Of a stretch of 62,835 bases of DNA, positions 1 to 8,990 are shown one piece after another. The DNA is taken from positions 1 to 62,835 of the forward strand of contig NZ_WRPN01000015.1 of assembly GCF_009746565.1 (NCBI RefSeq), given 5' to 3'. A program made the translations under genes and the position numbers. Below the pieces are notes generated by a model, which saw only the letters and a list, made by a program, of their open reading frames with translations, did not search any database and was not told the origin of the DNA. The stretch comes from Mariniflexile maritimum. Its GTDB lineage: Bacteria > Bacteroidota > Bacteroidia > Flavobacteriales > Flavobacteriaceae. Numbering within the stretch: position 1 is the first letter of the stretch; each line of letters starts with the position of its first letter.

Positions 1-1605
1 GATGGTGATCGTGCCGTCGCCGTTGTCCACCACGCCATTGCTGAAGGTGATCGCGCCCAGGTCGGCCGCTACCGTCGTGCTGTTGGTTAAACTGAAGGGG
101 ATGGTCAAGGGGCTTGCCGGCGCGCCGCTCAGTGCCACGTCGTGCACCAGGCTCGTGCCCTCGGCCTCGGTCTCGGTGCTTACGCTCGCTACCGTGATCG
201 AACATGCAAAATTATTTGCACTATCCAAAACCGCGGCAGTTGTTGCTTGTGGACTTCCTATATTATTTGGAACTCCATTTGCATCGACAGAGCCTTCATC
301 TGCATCGGCTAAATTATTACTATTTGTTAAATCGGCGAAAACAAATGTTCCCGCACCTTCAATAGCATCAGGGCAACCATCATTATCACTATCAACATCA
401 AATTGATTTATTATTCCATCCAAATCTGTGTCGTACCTATCGTCCACTCCATCAAAATTCGTATCAATAAAACCTAATGACTGAGGATCAATATAATTAG
501 GGACTCCATCACTATCAGCATCTCCCAAAGGATCGGGCAAAGCGCCATATTCTACAGTATCTAATATTCCATCATTATCATCATCTAAATCTGTATTATC
601 TGGATTATTGTCGCTATCTGAATCTTTTTGTACAACAATGGTAATATTAGCCGGATCAGAAGTAGATGGTCTGCTAATACCATCTATGACATAGGTATCA
701 TCTACCACATAAGGAATTGTTGCTAAGCCAAAGAAAGATGGGTTTGGCACGAATGTAACAACTCCCGTACTATTTACAGACCACACTCCATCTGCGGTTG
801 TTAAGGTTGTTTGAATTCCCGCAGTACTTGGATCTAAATCAACGGTAGCTATATTAATGGCATCGTTAAAATCAACATCGTTAGAAACCACATTAATTGT
901 AGCCGTATTATTTTGAGTAATTGTTGTTAGATTACTGTATGCGACTGGAACGGTATTTACTGCATTTGCGGTAATAGAGACTTGTATAGTTTCTATTCCA
1001 ACACTTCCTGCAGCTGAAAACGAAACCGTTGCATTGTTACCTGGTAATATAATTACTGGGGCTGTGGTTGCGGTGGCAACAAATCTAAATCTTGTTACTC
1101 CCCATGCGTTTTGAGTAATTGGTGTAATAGTTTGAACAGGTAAATTATTTACTCGATACCTTAGGGCATCGGCATAGGTACCAGCATAATACCAGCCACT
1201 TCCTCCATTTTGGTTTGAACGCGCAGTTAAAGTGTAAATGACAACATCATAAGTTCTCCCAACTATTAAGCTAGTAATAGTTGTTGCGACTTGTTCCTCT
1301 GTACCGGCAGAACCTAAGTCTCTAACCGAGATCCATGATGTGTGGCTATTAGGTGGTAATGGCAATGTTCCTATTTGCCATGTTGCATTATAACCAAAAG
1401 TTGTACCAGCAGCACATCTTGTTGCGTTGGAAATATCTGGAGTTCCTAGCGGAATAGTCCAACCTGTAGGAGCACACGTATTACATACTGCAGATCCGTT
1501 TGTTGCTGGAATAATCTGCGAATAGCTCAGCGAAAAAAAAGTTAATAAAAAAATCGTTAAAAAAAACTTTAAAACTTTTTTTGAAAATGGTCTTATTTCT
1601 TTCAT
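1..1605 (-). CDS. Large secreted adhesin-like protein, N-terminal part (runs off the left edge)
   Basis: The reading frame is open from the ATG at 1605 to the window edge (535 codons, no stop), so this is the N-terminal part only. A signal peptide is visible (KKVLKFFLTIFLLTFFSLSYS, cleavage near residue 28). It is followed by about 220 residues of Cys-containing beta-type sequence, a cadherin/Ig-like repeat (from about residue 210, with VVSNDVDFNDAI and FVPNPSFFG), calcium-binding thrombospondin type 3-like Asp repeats (DLDDDNDGILD, VDSDNDGCPDAIEG), and the start of a Calx-beta-like module. This layout is common in very large flavobacterial surface proteins exported by the type IX system, but the sorting domain lies outside the window. 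The last visible ~65 codons are GC-rich, unlike the rest. The exact ligand or role cannot be read from the sequence. Confidence 0.8.
   Translation of the reverse strand, partial: MKEIRPFSKKVLKFFLTIFLLTFFSLSYSQIIPATNGSAVCNTCAPTGWTIPLGTPDISNATRCAAGTTFGYNATWQIGTLPLPPNSHTSWISVRDLGSAGTEEQVATTITSLIVGRTYDVVIYTLTARSNQNGGSGWYYAGTYADALRYRVNNLPVQTITPITQNAWGVTRFRFVATATTAPVIILPGNNATVSFSAAGSVGIETIQVSITANAVNTVPVAYSNLTTITQNNTATINVVSNDVDFNDAINIATVDLDPSTAGIQTTLTTADGVWSVNSTGVVTFVPNPSFFGLATIPYVVDDTYVIDGISRPSTSDPANITIVVQKDSDSDNNPDNTDLDDDNDGILDTVEYGALPDPLGDADSDGVPNYIDPQSLGFIDTNFDGVDDRYDTDLDGIINQFDVDSDNDGCPDAIEGAGTFVFADLTNSNNLADADEGSVDANGVPNNIGSPQATTAAVLDSANNFACSITVASVSTETEAEGTSLVHDVALSGAPASPLTIPFSLTNSTTVAADLGAITFSNGVVDNGDGTITI
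365..640 (-). repeat. Thrombospondin type 3-like Asp-rich repeats inside the adhesin gene
   Basis: The minus strand encodes a chain of D-x-D-x-D-G motifs (DSDSDNNPDNTDLDDDNDG, DADSDGVPNYID, NFDGVDDRYDTDLDGIINQFDVDSDNDGCPDA). In this family such motifs bind calcium and form stiff linkers between beta domains. Two blocks are separated by a short spacer. Confidence 0.75.
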
Positions 1606-1608
1606 TAG

Positions 1609-2051
1609 TTATTTAGGAATAAAATTTTGAATACTGGAGTTAGGCTCTTCATATTCAAATTTGTAATTAATACTTAAATTTGGTCTAGAATAGTAACTTT
1701 CAACTTAATTTGTGGCAGTGAGCCTGGGTATGAACCTTGTGGCGTTAATGGGTAAATAAAATAAGCCGTACCATTGGCATTGGCACCACCTGTTCCATTA
1801 CCGGGCGAAACCTGCTTTGTGCCATCGGCATACAAGCTATTTGAAAAAACAAAAAACAAAACAAGCAAAACCGGGATCGCTTTAAGAAAACCTGGATATG
1901 ATTTTCTTTTAATCACATCCGTTGAAACCGAGTTTAAAAGAATTCTTGTTGAAGTTTTAGCAACCCTACTTATAAGAGCAAAAGTTGTAAACAAAAAAAG
2001 CGCTAAATAATTAATTAAATACTTAATCGAGAATCGAGTAGTTATTTTCAT
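1609..2051 (-). pseudogene. Short secreted protein, probably truncated or frameshifted
   Basis: The intact frame runs from 2051 to 1674 (125 residues). Two hydrophobic stretches (about residues 10-27 and 58-75) precede ADGTKQVSPGNGTGGANANG, which resembles the start of flavobacterial cell-surface proteins beginning with Ala-Asp-Gly after the signal peptide. The frame then stops abruptly. A second frame continues without stops from about 1704 (VESYYSRPNLSINYKFEY...) to a TAA at 1609-1611, only 3 bases before the ATG of the next gene, as expected for the true end of an upstream gene. I infer an indel or internal deletion. The tail is only 31 codons and could be open by chance, in which case this is simply a 125-residue hypothetical protein at 1674-2051. 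Confidence 0.4.
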
Positions 2052-2563
2052 GTTTAATTGGGTAAAAGTTATTTTATATATTTTATAGTTTTTATGTAGT
2101 AATTATATTGTTTACTGAAAGGTTTCAGAAAAAACGTGGGTAAGTAAATAATATAGGGAAGCAACACCAAAGCAGACAAAGGCTTTGGCAAAAGAGAGGT
2201 ACTATTTTCCATTTATTGTTGAGAGTTTGAATATAATAGCAATTCAAAAAATATTTTCGGGTTCAAAATTAAAAAAAACCAAAACCATGCAACTTAATTG
2301 CCATAATATCATCAATTTACAGACATTAGGCTTAAATGCTTAACACCAAAAACAATTAAGCATCGCAAAAATAACAATCGTATTCGATTACAAATGTGAA
2401 TAAACTACGCATTTACTACTCAAGCCCATCAACATAATACAAACCATTGTTAAACTGATTTAAAGCTAAGACACTTAAGTAAATTAAAAGTCATATCTAA
2501 AAATCATTTTATACTATTTGTAACCAATAATAGTATCTTTGCACACTTATTTACAAGATTATT
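2052..2563. other. Intergenic region with prfC promoter element
   Basis: About 510 bases without a credible gene. The one clear signal is TATCTTTG at 2534-2541, a full match to the Bacteroidetes -7 consensus TAnnTTTG, 22 bases before the prfC ATG. No TTG is seen at the usual -33 spacing. A 7-bp hairpin (CCAAAGC/GCTTTGG, 2173-2194 or close to it) has no T-run and no obvious role. Confidence 0.5.
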
Positions 2564-4150
2564 ATGAGTTTTATTAAAGAAATAAATAGACGACGCACCT
2601 TTGGCATTATTTCACACCCTGACGCTGGTAAAACAACTCTTACAGAAAAACTACTATTGTTTGGCGGTGCCATTCAAGAAGCCGGAGCCGTAAAAAGCAA
2701 TAAAATAAAAAAAGGGGCCACAAGCGACTTTATGGAAATTGAGCGCCAACGTGGTATTTCGGTTGCCACTTCGGTTTTAGCCTTTGAATATAACAATACT
2801 AAAATCAATATTCTTGATACACCTGGGCATAAAGATTTTGCCGAAGACACCTTTAGAACCCTTACCGCCGTTGATAGTGTGATAGTGGTGGTAGATGTGG
2901 CAAAAGGCGTTGAGGAACAAACTGAAAAACTTGTAGAGGTTTGCCGAATGCGCAACATCCCTATGATTGTTTTTATTAATAAAATGGATCGAGAAGGTAA
3001 GGATGCCTTTGATTTGTTAGATGAAATTGAACAAAAACTAGGATTAAAAGTAACACCTCTTAGCTTTCCAATTGGTATGGGTTACGACTTTAAGGGCATT
3101 TACAATATCTGGGAGAAGAATATTAATTTATTTAGCGGCGACAGCAGGAAAAACATTGAAGAAACCGTTGAAATATCCGATTTGGAATCGGAAGAACTAA
3201 ATAAACTTATTGGTGATAAATCTGCAAAAACCTTGCGCGAAGAAATTGAATTGGTAGATGGCATTTATCCACAATTTGATAAACAAGCCTACTTAGATGG
3301 CCATTTACAACCCGTATTTTTTGGATCGGCGTTAAATAATTTTGGCGTTCGTGAACTGTTGGATTGCTTTATTGAAATAGCCCCAAAACCCCGACCCAAA
3401 CAAAGTGAAGAACGGTTGGTTGAGCCTACGGAAACCAAATTTACGGGATTTGTCTTTAAAATACATGCCAATATGGATCCTAATCATCGCGACCGTTTGG
3501 CCTTTGTGAAAGTGGTATCGGGTACGTTTGAAAGAAATAAACCGTATTTACATGTTCGCCATGGCAAAAAACTAAAATTCTCAAGTCCGAATGCCTTTTT
3601 TGCCGAAAAGAAGGAAATTGTTGATATCTCATATCCCGGTGATATTGTGGGCTTGCACGATACCGGAAACTTTAAAATTGGCGACACCCTATCGGAAGGT
3701 GAAAACATTAATTATAAAGGCATCCCCAGTTTTTCGCCCGAACATTTTAGATATATCAATAATGCCGACCCATTAAAATCAAAACAATTATTTAAAGGCA
3801 TCGACCAGTTAATGGACGAAGGTGTTGCACAACTATTTACTTTAGAACTTAATGGTAGAAAAGTTATTGGTACCGTGGGTGCGCTTCAATATGAAGTAAT
3901 TCAATACCGTTTGGAACATGAATATGGCGCTAAGTGCACTTATGAAAACCTGAACGTTTATAAGGCCTGTTGGGTTGACCCTAAAAACTCAAAAACCAAT
4001 GAGTACAAAGAGTTTGTTCGCGTTAAGCAACGCTATCTGGCAAAAGACAAGCAAAACCAACTGGTGTTTTTGGCCGATTCGGCATTTTCATTACAAATGA
4101 CCCAGCAAACCTACCCCACTATAAAATTTCATTTTACTTCAGAGTTTTAA
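2564..4150 (+). CDS. prfC: Peptide chain release factor 3 (RF3)
   Basis: 528 residues, the usual length of the family. It is a translational GTPase that removes RF1/RF2 from the ribosome after peptide release. The G1 loop is PDAGKTTL at residues 19-26, followed by the RF3-typical LLLFGGAIQEAGAVK. G2/switch I (QRGISV), G3 (DTPGHKDF) and G4 (NKMD) are all present. The C-terminal half has the RF3 domain with IGTVGALQYEVIQYRLEHEYGA. It is the only plus-strand gene in the first 19 kb, has its own -7 element, and converges on the DUF3467/rpoC unit through a shared terminator. Confidence 0.96.
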   Translation: MSFIKEINRRRTFGIISHPDAGKTTLTEKLLLFGGAIQEAGAVKSNKIKKGATSDFMEIERQRGISVATSVLAFEYNNTKINILDTPGHKDFAEDTFRTLTAVDSVIVVVDVAKGVEEQTEKLVEVCRMRNIPMIVFINKMDREGKDAFDLLDEIEQKLGLKVTPLSFPIGMGYDFKGIYNIWEKNINLFSGDSRKNIEETVEISDLESEELNKLIGDKSAKTLREEIELVDGIYPQFDKQAYLDGHLQPVFFGSALNNFGVRELLDCFIEIAPKPRPKQSEERLVEPTETKFTGFVFKIHANMDPNHRDRLAFVKVVSGTFERNKPYLHVRHGKKLKFSSPNAFFAEKKEIVDISYPGDIVGLHDTGNFKIGDTLSEGENINYKGIPSFSPEHFRYINNADPLKSKQLFKGIDQLMDEGVAQLFTLELNGRKVIGTVGALQYEVIQYRLEHEYGAKCTYENLNVYKACWVDPKNSKTNEYKEFVRVKQRYLAKDKQNQLVFLADSAFSLQMTQQTYPTIKFHFTSEF

Positions 4151-4151
4151 A

Positions 4152-4193
4152 TCAAAAAATCCCGTTAAACATCTGATTAACGGGACTTTTTGA
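4152..4193. terminator. Bidirectional terminator between prfC and the DUF3467 gene
   Basis: Perfect 8-bp core stem CCCGTTAA (4161-4168) / TTAACGGG (4177-4184) with an 8-base loop. It is extended by an A-run on the left and a T-run on the right that also pair (TCAAAAA/TTTTTGA). It can terminate prfC on the plus strand and the convergent gene on the minus strand. Confidence 0.8.
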
Positions 4194-4199
4194 TTTTTT

Positions 4200-4517
4200 T
4201 TATGCCTGACCCGTAGGCCCAAAATTTAATGGAATGGGTGGTTGCTCGTAGTCTTTAATCTCACCATGGGCGTTTTCAAAGCGTGCCACATTTTCGCCCA
4301 AAGCATGCAACAAGCGTTTGGCATGTTGTGGCGTTAAGATAATTCTGGACTTGACCTTGCTTTTAGGAACCCCGGGCATGATACTCACAAAATCTACTAC
4401 AAATTCGGATACCGAGTGATTGATAATTGCTAAGTTGGAATAAATGCCATCGGCTACTTTTTCATCCAACTCAATATTGATTTGTCCTGATTTTGGGTTG
4501 TCGTTTTCTTCTGCCAT
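4200..4517 (-). CDS. DUF3467 domain protein
   Basis: 105 residues and acidic. It has the DUF3467 pattern: QINIELDEKVADGIYSNLAIINHSVSEFVVDFVSIMPG, then VKSRIILTPQHAKRLLHALGENV. The family is small and cytosolic and its function is unknown. It lies directly behind rpoC, an arrangement I recall in other Bacteroidetes, which suggests a link to transcription or translation, but that is inference. A hairpin with a T-rich tail separates it from rpoC, so it is probably expressed by read-through. Confidence 0.85.
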   Translation of the reverse strand: MAEENDNPKSGQINIELDEKVADGIYSNLAIINHSVSEFVVDFVSIMPGVPKSKVKSRIILTPQHAKRLLHALGENVARFENAHGEIKDYEQPPIPLNFGPTGQA

Positions 4518-4538
4518 GATAAAATAAATTAAATTTAA

Positions 4539-4571
4539 AAGCCTCCAAGTTTTTAATCAACTTGAAGGCTT
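4539..4571 (-). terminator. Terminator or attenuator behind rpoC
   Basis: Stem AAGCCT-C-CAAGTT (4539-4551) / AACTTG-A-AGGCTT (4559-4571) with one mismatch and a 7-base loop. On the minus strand it is followed by a T-rich stretch. It lies between the rpoC stop and the DUF3467 start and probably sets the level of the downstream gene. Confidence 0.65.
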
Positions 4572-4584
4572 TATTTTTATAAGA

Positions 4585-4602
4585 TTCCTGCCTTCGCAGG
4601 AA
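4585..4602. repeat. Intergenic palindrome, TTCCTGC/GCAGGAA family
   Basis: TTCCTGCCTTCGCAGGAA, a 7-bp stem with CTTC loop directly behind the rpoC stop. Related copies lie in the tRNA array at 17821-17838 (degenerate) and 18025-18040 (TTTC loop). Each copy is preceded by GA or AGA. It looks like a dispersed REP-like element. Confidence 0.6.
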
Positions 4603-4606
4603 AAAG

Positions 4607-7600
4607 TTAATTATAGTTCAATTCTTGTTTTACTTGCATCATTTGGTCAAACTCCTCTTTGGAACCCACAATAATATCAGCATATCTGCGCATTCCTGTT
4701 CCTGCTGGAATTCTGTGGCCAACAATAACATTTTCTTTCAAGCCTTCTAAATTATCAACTTTTCCAGCTACTGCCGCTTCGTTAAGTACTTTAGTGGTTT
4801 CCTGGAAGGAAGCCGCAGAAATAAACGATTTTGTTTGCAGGGACGCTCTGGTAATACCCTGTAAAATTGGGGTAGCCGTTGCTGGTTGTGCATCGCGGGC
4901 AGTTACTAGGTTTTTGTCCTCACGTCGTAAAATGGAATTTTCATCGCGTAATTGACGTGGCGTTACAATTTGACCAGGTTTTAAGGTTGACGAATCGCCG
5001 GCATCTTCAACAACTTTTAATCCAAAAATCGCATCGTTTTCCTGAATAAAATCATCTTTATGCACTAATTGGTCCTCTAGGAAAAGTGTATCGCCAGAAT
5101 CGATAATCTGAACCTTGCGCATCATCTGCCTTACCACAACCTCAAAGTGTTTATCGTTAATTTTCACACCTTGCAAACGGTACACTTCCTGTACTTCGTT
5201 CACCAAATATTGCTGTACTGCCGATGGCCCTTTGATATTCAAGATATCGTCTGGAGTTATCGAACCGTCCGATAAAGGCATACCTGCTTTCACATAATCA
5301 TTTTCTTGAACAAGAATTTGGTTTGAAAGCTTCACTAGGTATTTTTTAACTTCACCCAATTTAGATTCTACAACAATCTCACGGTTACCACGTTTTATTT
5401 TTCCGAAGGAAACAACACCATCAATCTCACTAACCACAGCGGGGTTTGATGGGTTACGCGCCTCGAACAACTCGGTTACACGTGGCAAACCACCTGTAAT
5501 ATCGCCCGCTTTGGCCGATTTACGCGGTATTTTCACCAAGATTTTGCCAACATTTATTTTCTCGCCATCATTAATCATCAAGTGAGATCCTACTGGTAGG
5601 TTGTATGAACGGATAATTTCACCTTTCCCATCTTCGATATGAAGGGTTGGGATTAGCTTTTTGTTTCTGGATTCTGAAATAACTTTCTCTTGGAAACCAG
5701 TTTGCTCATCAATCTCAACTTGGTAAGTAATACCTTGCTCAATGTTTTCGTATTTGATTTTTCCTGAAAATTCTGAAATAATAACACCGTTATATGGGTC
5801 CCAGGTACAAACAACATCGCCCCTATGCAATTCCTGTCCGTTCTTTATTAATAAATTAGAACCGTAAGGAATATTATTGGTGCTTAATGTAATGCCCGTT
5901 TTCTTATCGACCAGTTTCAGTTCAGAGGTACGTGAAATAACAATATCAATATCATTACCCTCGCCATCTTTACCTTTAACTGTTTTTAGGTCTTCAATTT
6001 CAGCTATACCATTAAATTTAACAACCAGTTTGTTTTCTTCGGAAATGTTACCAGCGATACCACCCACGTGGAAGGTACGCAAGGTTAACTGTGTTCCTGG
6101 TTCCCCAATAGATTGTGCTGCCACTACACCAACCGCTTCACCGCGCTGTACCATTTTACCGGTTGCTAGGTTGCGACCGTAGCATTTGGCACAAATACCT
6201 TGTGTTGCTTCGCAGGTTAATGCCGAACGTACTTCTAGGCTTTCAATGGGCGAGTTTTCAATGGCCTTTGCAATATCATCCTCAATCAATTGCCCTGAAG
6301 CTACCAATAATTTATCGGTTAAAGGATCATATACATCATTTAATGCCACACGACCCACAATTCTTTCTTCTAGGGTTTCAACAATTTCGTCATTTTTCTT
6401 TAACGGTTCCACTTCAACACCTCGTAAAGTGCCACAATCTTCTGTGTTAATGATCACGTCTTGTGAAACATCCACCAAACGACGGGTTAAGTAACCCGCA
6501 TCAGCCGTTTTAAGAGCCGTATCGGCAAGTCCTTTACGCGCACCGTGGGTTGAGATGAAGTATTCCAAAATGGAAAGACCTTCCTTAAAGTTGGAAAGGA
6601 TGGGGTTTTCGATAATCTCGCCACCTCCTGCATTCGACTTTTTAGGTTTCGCCATCAATCCGCGCATCCCGGTTAACTGACGGATTTGTTCTTTCGATCC
6701 ACGAGCTCCAGAATCAAGCATCATAAACACCGAGTTGAACCCTTGTTGGTCTTCACGGATACGTTTCATGGACAATTCAGTCAATTCCGCATTGGTAGAA
6801 GTCCAGATATCAATAACTTGGTTGTAACGCTCGTTGTTGGTAATAAGCCCCATGTTATAGTTGCCCATAATACCATCTACAAACTTATTGGCTTTATCGA
6901 TCATGCCTTGTTTTTCCGGCGGAATGATAATATCGCCCAAACTGAACGACAAGCCTCCTTGGAAGGCAAACTTAAATCCTAAATCCCTAATGGAATCAAG
7001 GAAATCGGCCGTTTCGGGCACCGATGTATATTTTAAAATATTACCAATAATATCCCTTAACGATTTTTTGGTAAGTACTTCATTAATAAATCCAGCTGCT
7101 TGTGGTACTTTTTGGTTGAAAAGCACACGGCCCACCGTTGTTTCAATAATGGTTGGGGCTAACTTACCATCGGCATTGATATCCAAGGTTCTCACTTTGA
7201 TGCCCGCATTCAAATCTACTTTCTTCTCATTGAAAGCGATTTCAACTTCTTCGGGTGCATAAAAGGTTAACCCTTCCCCTTTAACAGGTGCTTCGGGCGT
7301 TGATTTGCGCAACTTGGTCATATAGTACAGACCAAGAACCATGTCTTGTGAAGGCACCGTAACTGGCGAACCATTTGCAGGATTTAAGATATTGTGTGAT
7401 GCCAACATTAACAACTGACATTCTAAAATAGCTTCTGGCCCCAATGGTAAATGCACCGCCATTTGGTCGCCATCAAAATCCGCATTAAACGCTGTACACA
7501 CCAATGGGTGTAATTGGATGGCTTTCCCCTCAATCAATTTTGGTTGGAAGGCTTGAATGCCCAAACGGTGTAAGGTTGGGGCGCGGTTTAGCAATACGGG

Positions 7601-8908
7601 ATGTCCTTTAAGCACATTTTCCAAAATATCCCAAACCACGGGCTCTCTTTTATCTATAATTTTCTTAGCGGATTTTACGGTTTTTACGATACCTCTTTCA
7701 ATTAGTTTCCTAATTACGAAAGGTTTGTAAAGTTCCGCAGCCATGTTTTTTGGCAATCCACATTCGTGCAATTTTAATTCTGGTCCTACAACAATTACCG
7801 AACGCGCCGAATAATCAACACGTTTTCCCAAAAGGTTTTGGCGGAAACGGCCTTGTTTACCTTTTAATGAATCGGATAATGATTTTAACGGACGGTTGGA
7901 ATCGGTTTTAACGGCCGAAGATTTACGGGTGTTATCAAACAATGAATCAACCGACTCTTGAAGCATACGTTTTTCGTTACGCAAGATAACTTCCGGCGCT
8001 TTAATCTCAACCAAACGTTTTAAACGGTTGTTGCGGATGATTACCCTTCTATACAAATCGTTCAAATCGGAGGTTGCAAAACGGCCACCATCCAATGGTA
8101 CCAACGGACGCAATTCCGGTGGGATGATGGGGATTACCTTCATGATCATCCATTCGGGGCGGTTTTCGCGGTTGTTGTTCGATTCGCGTAAAGATTCCAC
8201 AACCTGCAAACGTTTTAACGCTTCGGTTTTACGCTGTTTAGAGGTTTCGGTGTTTGCTTTATGGCGCAATTCGTAGGACAAAGCCTCTAAATCAATTCTC
8301 GCCAACAAATCTATCAAACACTCCGCGCCCATTTTGGCCAGGAACTTGTTGGGGTCGTTATCATCCAGATATTGATTGTCCTGCGGAAGGGATTCCAGAA
8401 TGTTCAAGTATTCTTCTTCCGTTAGGAAATCCAATTTTTCCAAGGGTTCGCCATCTTCATTTTTGGCATTGCCCGGTTGGATGACCACGTACCGTTCGTA
8501 ATAAATTATCATATCCAATTTCTTGGACGGTAGGCCCAATAGGTAGCCTATTTTATTTGGCAACGAACGGAAATACCAGATGTGCGCAATGGGCACCACC
8601 AAGTTGATGTGGCCAACACGGTCGCGACGTACTTTCTTTTCGGTTACCTCAACGCCACAACGGTCGCAAACGATGCCTTTATAACGAATTCTTTTATATT
8701 TGCCACAGGCACATTCGTAATCCTTTACAGGACCAAAAATACGCTCGCAGAACAAACCATCCCTTTCAGGTTTGTGGGTTCGATAATTGATAGTTTCTGG
8801 CTTTAAAACTTCACCTCTTGATTCTGCTAAAATAGATTCTGGTGATGCCAAACCAATCGAGATTTTATTAAATCTTCTTACTGTATTCTTATCTTGTTTT
8901 CTTGCCAT
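4607..8908 (-). CDS. rpoC: DNA-directed RNA polymerase beta' subunit
   Basis: 1433 residues, full length for Bacteroidetes. It starts [24 protein letters not shown]. The N-terminal zinc site is visible ([20 protein letters not shown]), as is the catalytic Mg-binding motif [13 protein letters not shown] second zinc-binding cluster appears in [19 protein letters not shown], followed by the trigger-loop region ([16 protein letters not shown]). The C-terminus ends in the omega-contact region ([13 protein letters not shown]). It is co-transcribed with rpoB; the 82-base spacer contains a perfect hairpin (8954-8973). Confidence 0.98.
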   Translation of the reverse strand: MARKQDKNTVRRFNKISIGLASPESILAESRGEVLKPETINYRTHKPERDGLFCERIFGPVKDYECACGKYKRIRYKGIVCDRCGVEVTEKKVRRDRVGHINLVVPIAHIWYFRSLPNKIGYLLGLPSKKLDMIIYYERYVVIQPGNAKNEDGEPLEKLDFLTEEEYLNILESLPQDNQYLDDNDPNKFLAKMGAECLIDLLARIDLEALSYELRHKANTETSKQRKTEALKRLQVVESLRESNNNRENRPEWMIMKVIPIIPPELRPLVPLDGGRFATSDLNDLYRRVIIRNNRLKRLVEIKAPEVILRNEKRMLQESVDSLFDNTRKSSAVKTDSNRPLKSLSDSLKGKQGRFRQNLLGKRVDYSARSVIVVGPELKLHECGLPKNMAAELYKPFVIRKLIERGIVKTVKSAKKIIDKREPVVWDILENVLKGHPVLLNRAPTLHRLGIQAFQPKLIEGKAIQLHPLVCTAFNADFDGDQMAVHLPLGPEAILECQLLMLASHNILNPANGSPVTVPSQDMVLGLYYMTKLRKSTPEAPVKGEGLTFYAPEEVEIAFNEKKVDLNAGIKVRTLDINADGKLAPTIIETTVGRVLFNQKVPQAAGFINEVLTKKSLRDIIGNILKYTSVPETADFLDSIRDLGFKFAFQGGLSFSLGDIIIPPEKQGMIDKANKFVDGIMGNYNMGLITNNERYNQVIDIWTSTNAELTELSMKRIREDQQGFNSVFMMLDSGARGSKEQIRQLTGMRGLMAKPKKSNAGGGEIIENPILSNFKEGLSILEYFISTHGARKGLADTALKTADAGYLTRRLVDVSQDVIINTEDCGTLRGVEVEPLKKNDEIVETLEERIVGRVALNDVYDPLTDKLLVASGQLIEDDIAKAIENSPIESLEVRSALTCEATQGICAKCYGRNLATGKMVQRGEAVGVVAAQSIGEPGTQLTLRTFHVGGIAGNISEENKLVVKFNGIAEIEDLKTVKGKDGEGNDIDIVISRTSELKLVDKKTGITLSTNNIPYGSNLLIKNGQELHRGDVVCTWDPYNGVIISEFSGKIKYENIEQGITYQVEIDEQTGFQEKVISESRNKKLIPTLHIEDGKGEIIRSYNLPVGSHLMINDGEKINVGKILVKIPRKSAKAGDITGGLPRVTELFEARNPSNPAVVSEIDGVVSFGKIKRGNREIVVESKLGEVKKYLVKLSNQILVQENDYVKAGMPLSDGSITPDDILNIKGPSAVQQYLVNEVQEVYRLQGVKINDKHFEVVVRQMMRKVQIIDSGDTLFLEDQLVHKDDFIQENDAIFGLKVVEDAGDSSTLKPGQIVTPRQLRDENSILRREDKNLVTARDAQPATATPILQGITRASLQTKSFISAASFQETTKVLNEAAVAGKVDNLEGLKENVIVGHRIPAGTGMRRYADIIVGSKEEFDQMMQVKQELNYN

Positions 8909-8953
8909 TTTTTATGGTGCTAACAAATTATAATTATATTTTTTTGATTGTAC

Positions 8954-8973
8954 GGACAGCTCGCAAGCTGTCC
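8954..8973. repeat. Palindromic element in the rpoB-rpoC spacer
   Basis: GGACAGCTCGCAAGCTGTCC: an 8-bp perfect stem with a CGCA loop. It sits in the transcribed spacer between rpoB and rpoC, so it will form a hairpin in the polycistronic mRNA. There is no T-run, so it is not a terminator. I regard it as a dispersed intergenic palindrome of a second family. Confidence 0.6.
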
Positions 8974-8990
8974 CTGCAAAGAATAATCAA

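Noticed and set aside
2-406. 134-codon open frame on the plus strand
   Set aside because: It is the antisense of the GC-rich and Asp-repeat part of the adhesin gene; the minus frame has domains and a signal peptide, the plus frame has no recognisable sequence.
2168-2200. Small hairpin CCAAAGC/GCTTTGG
   Set aside because: No T-run on either side and no gene end nearby, so neither a terminator nor a clear element.
2378-2394. Half-operator TTCGATTACAAA upstream of prfC
   Set aside because: Only one half fits the uxaB palindrome, and the place is 170 bases from a gene with no metabolic link.
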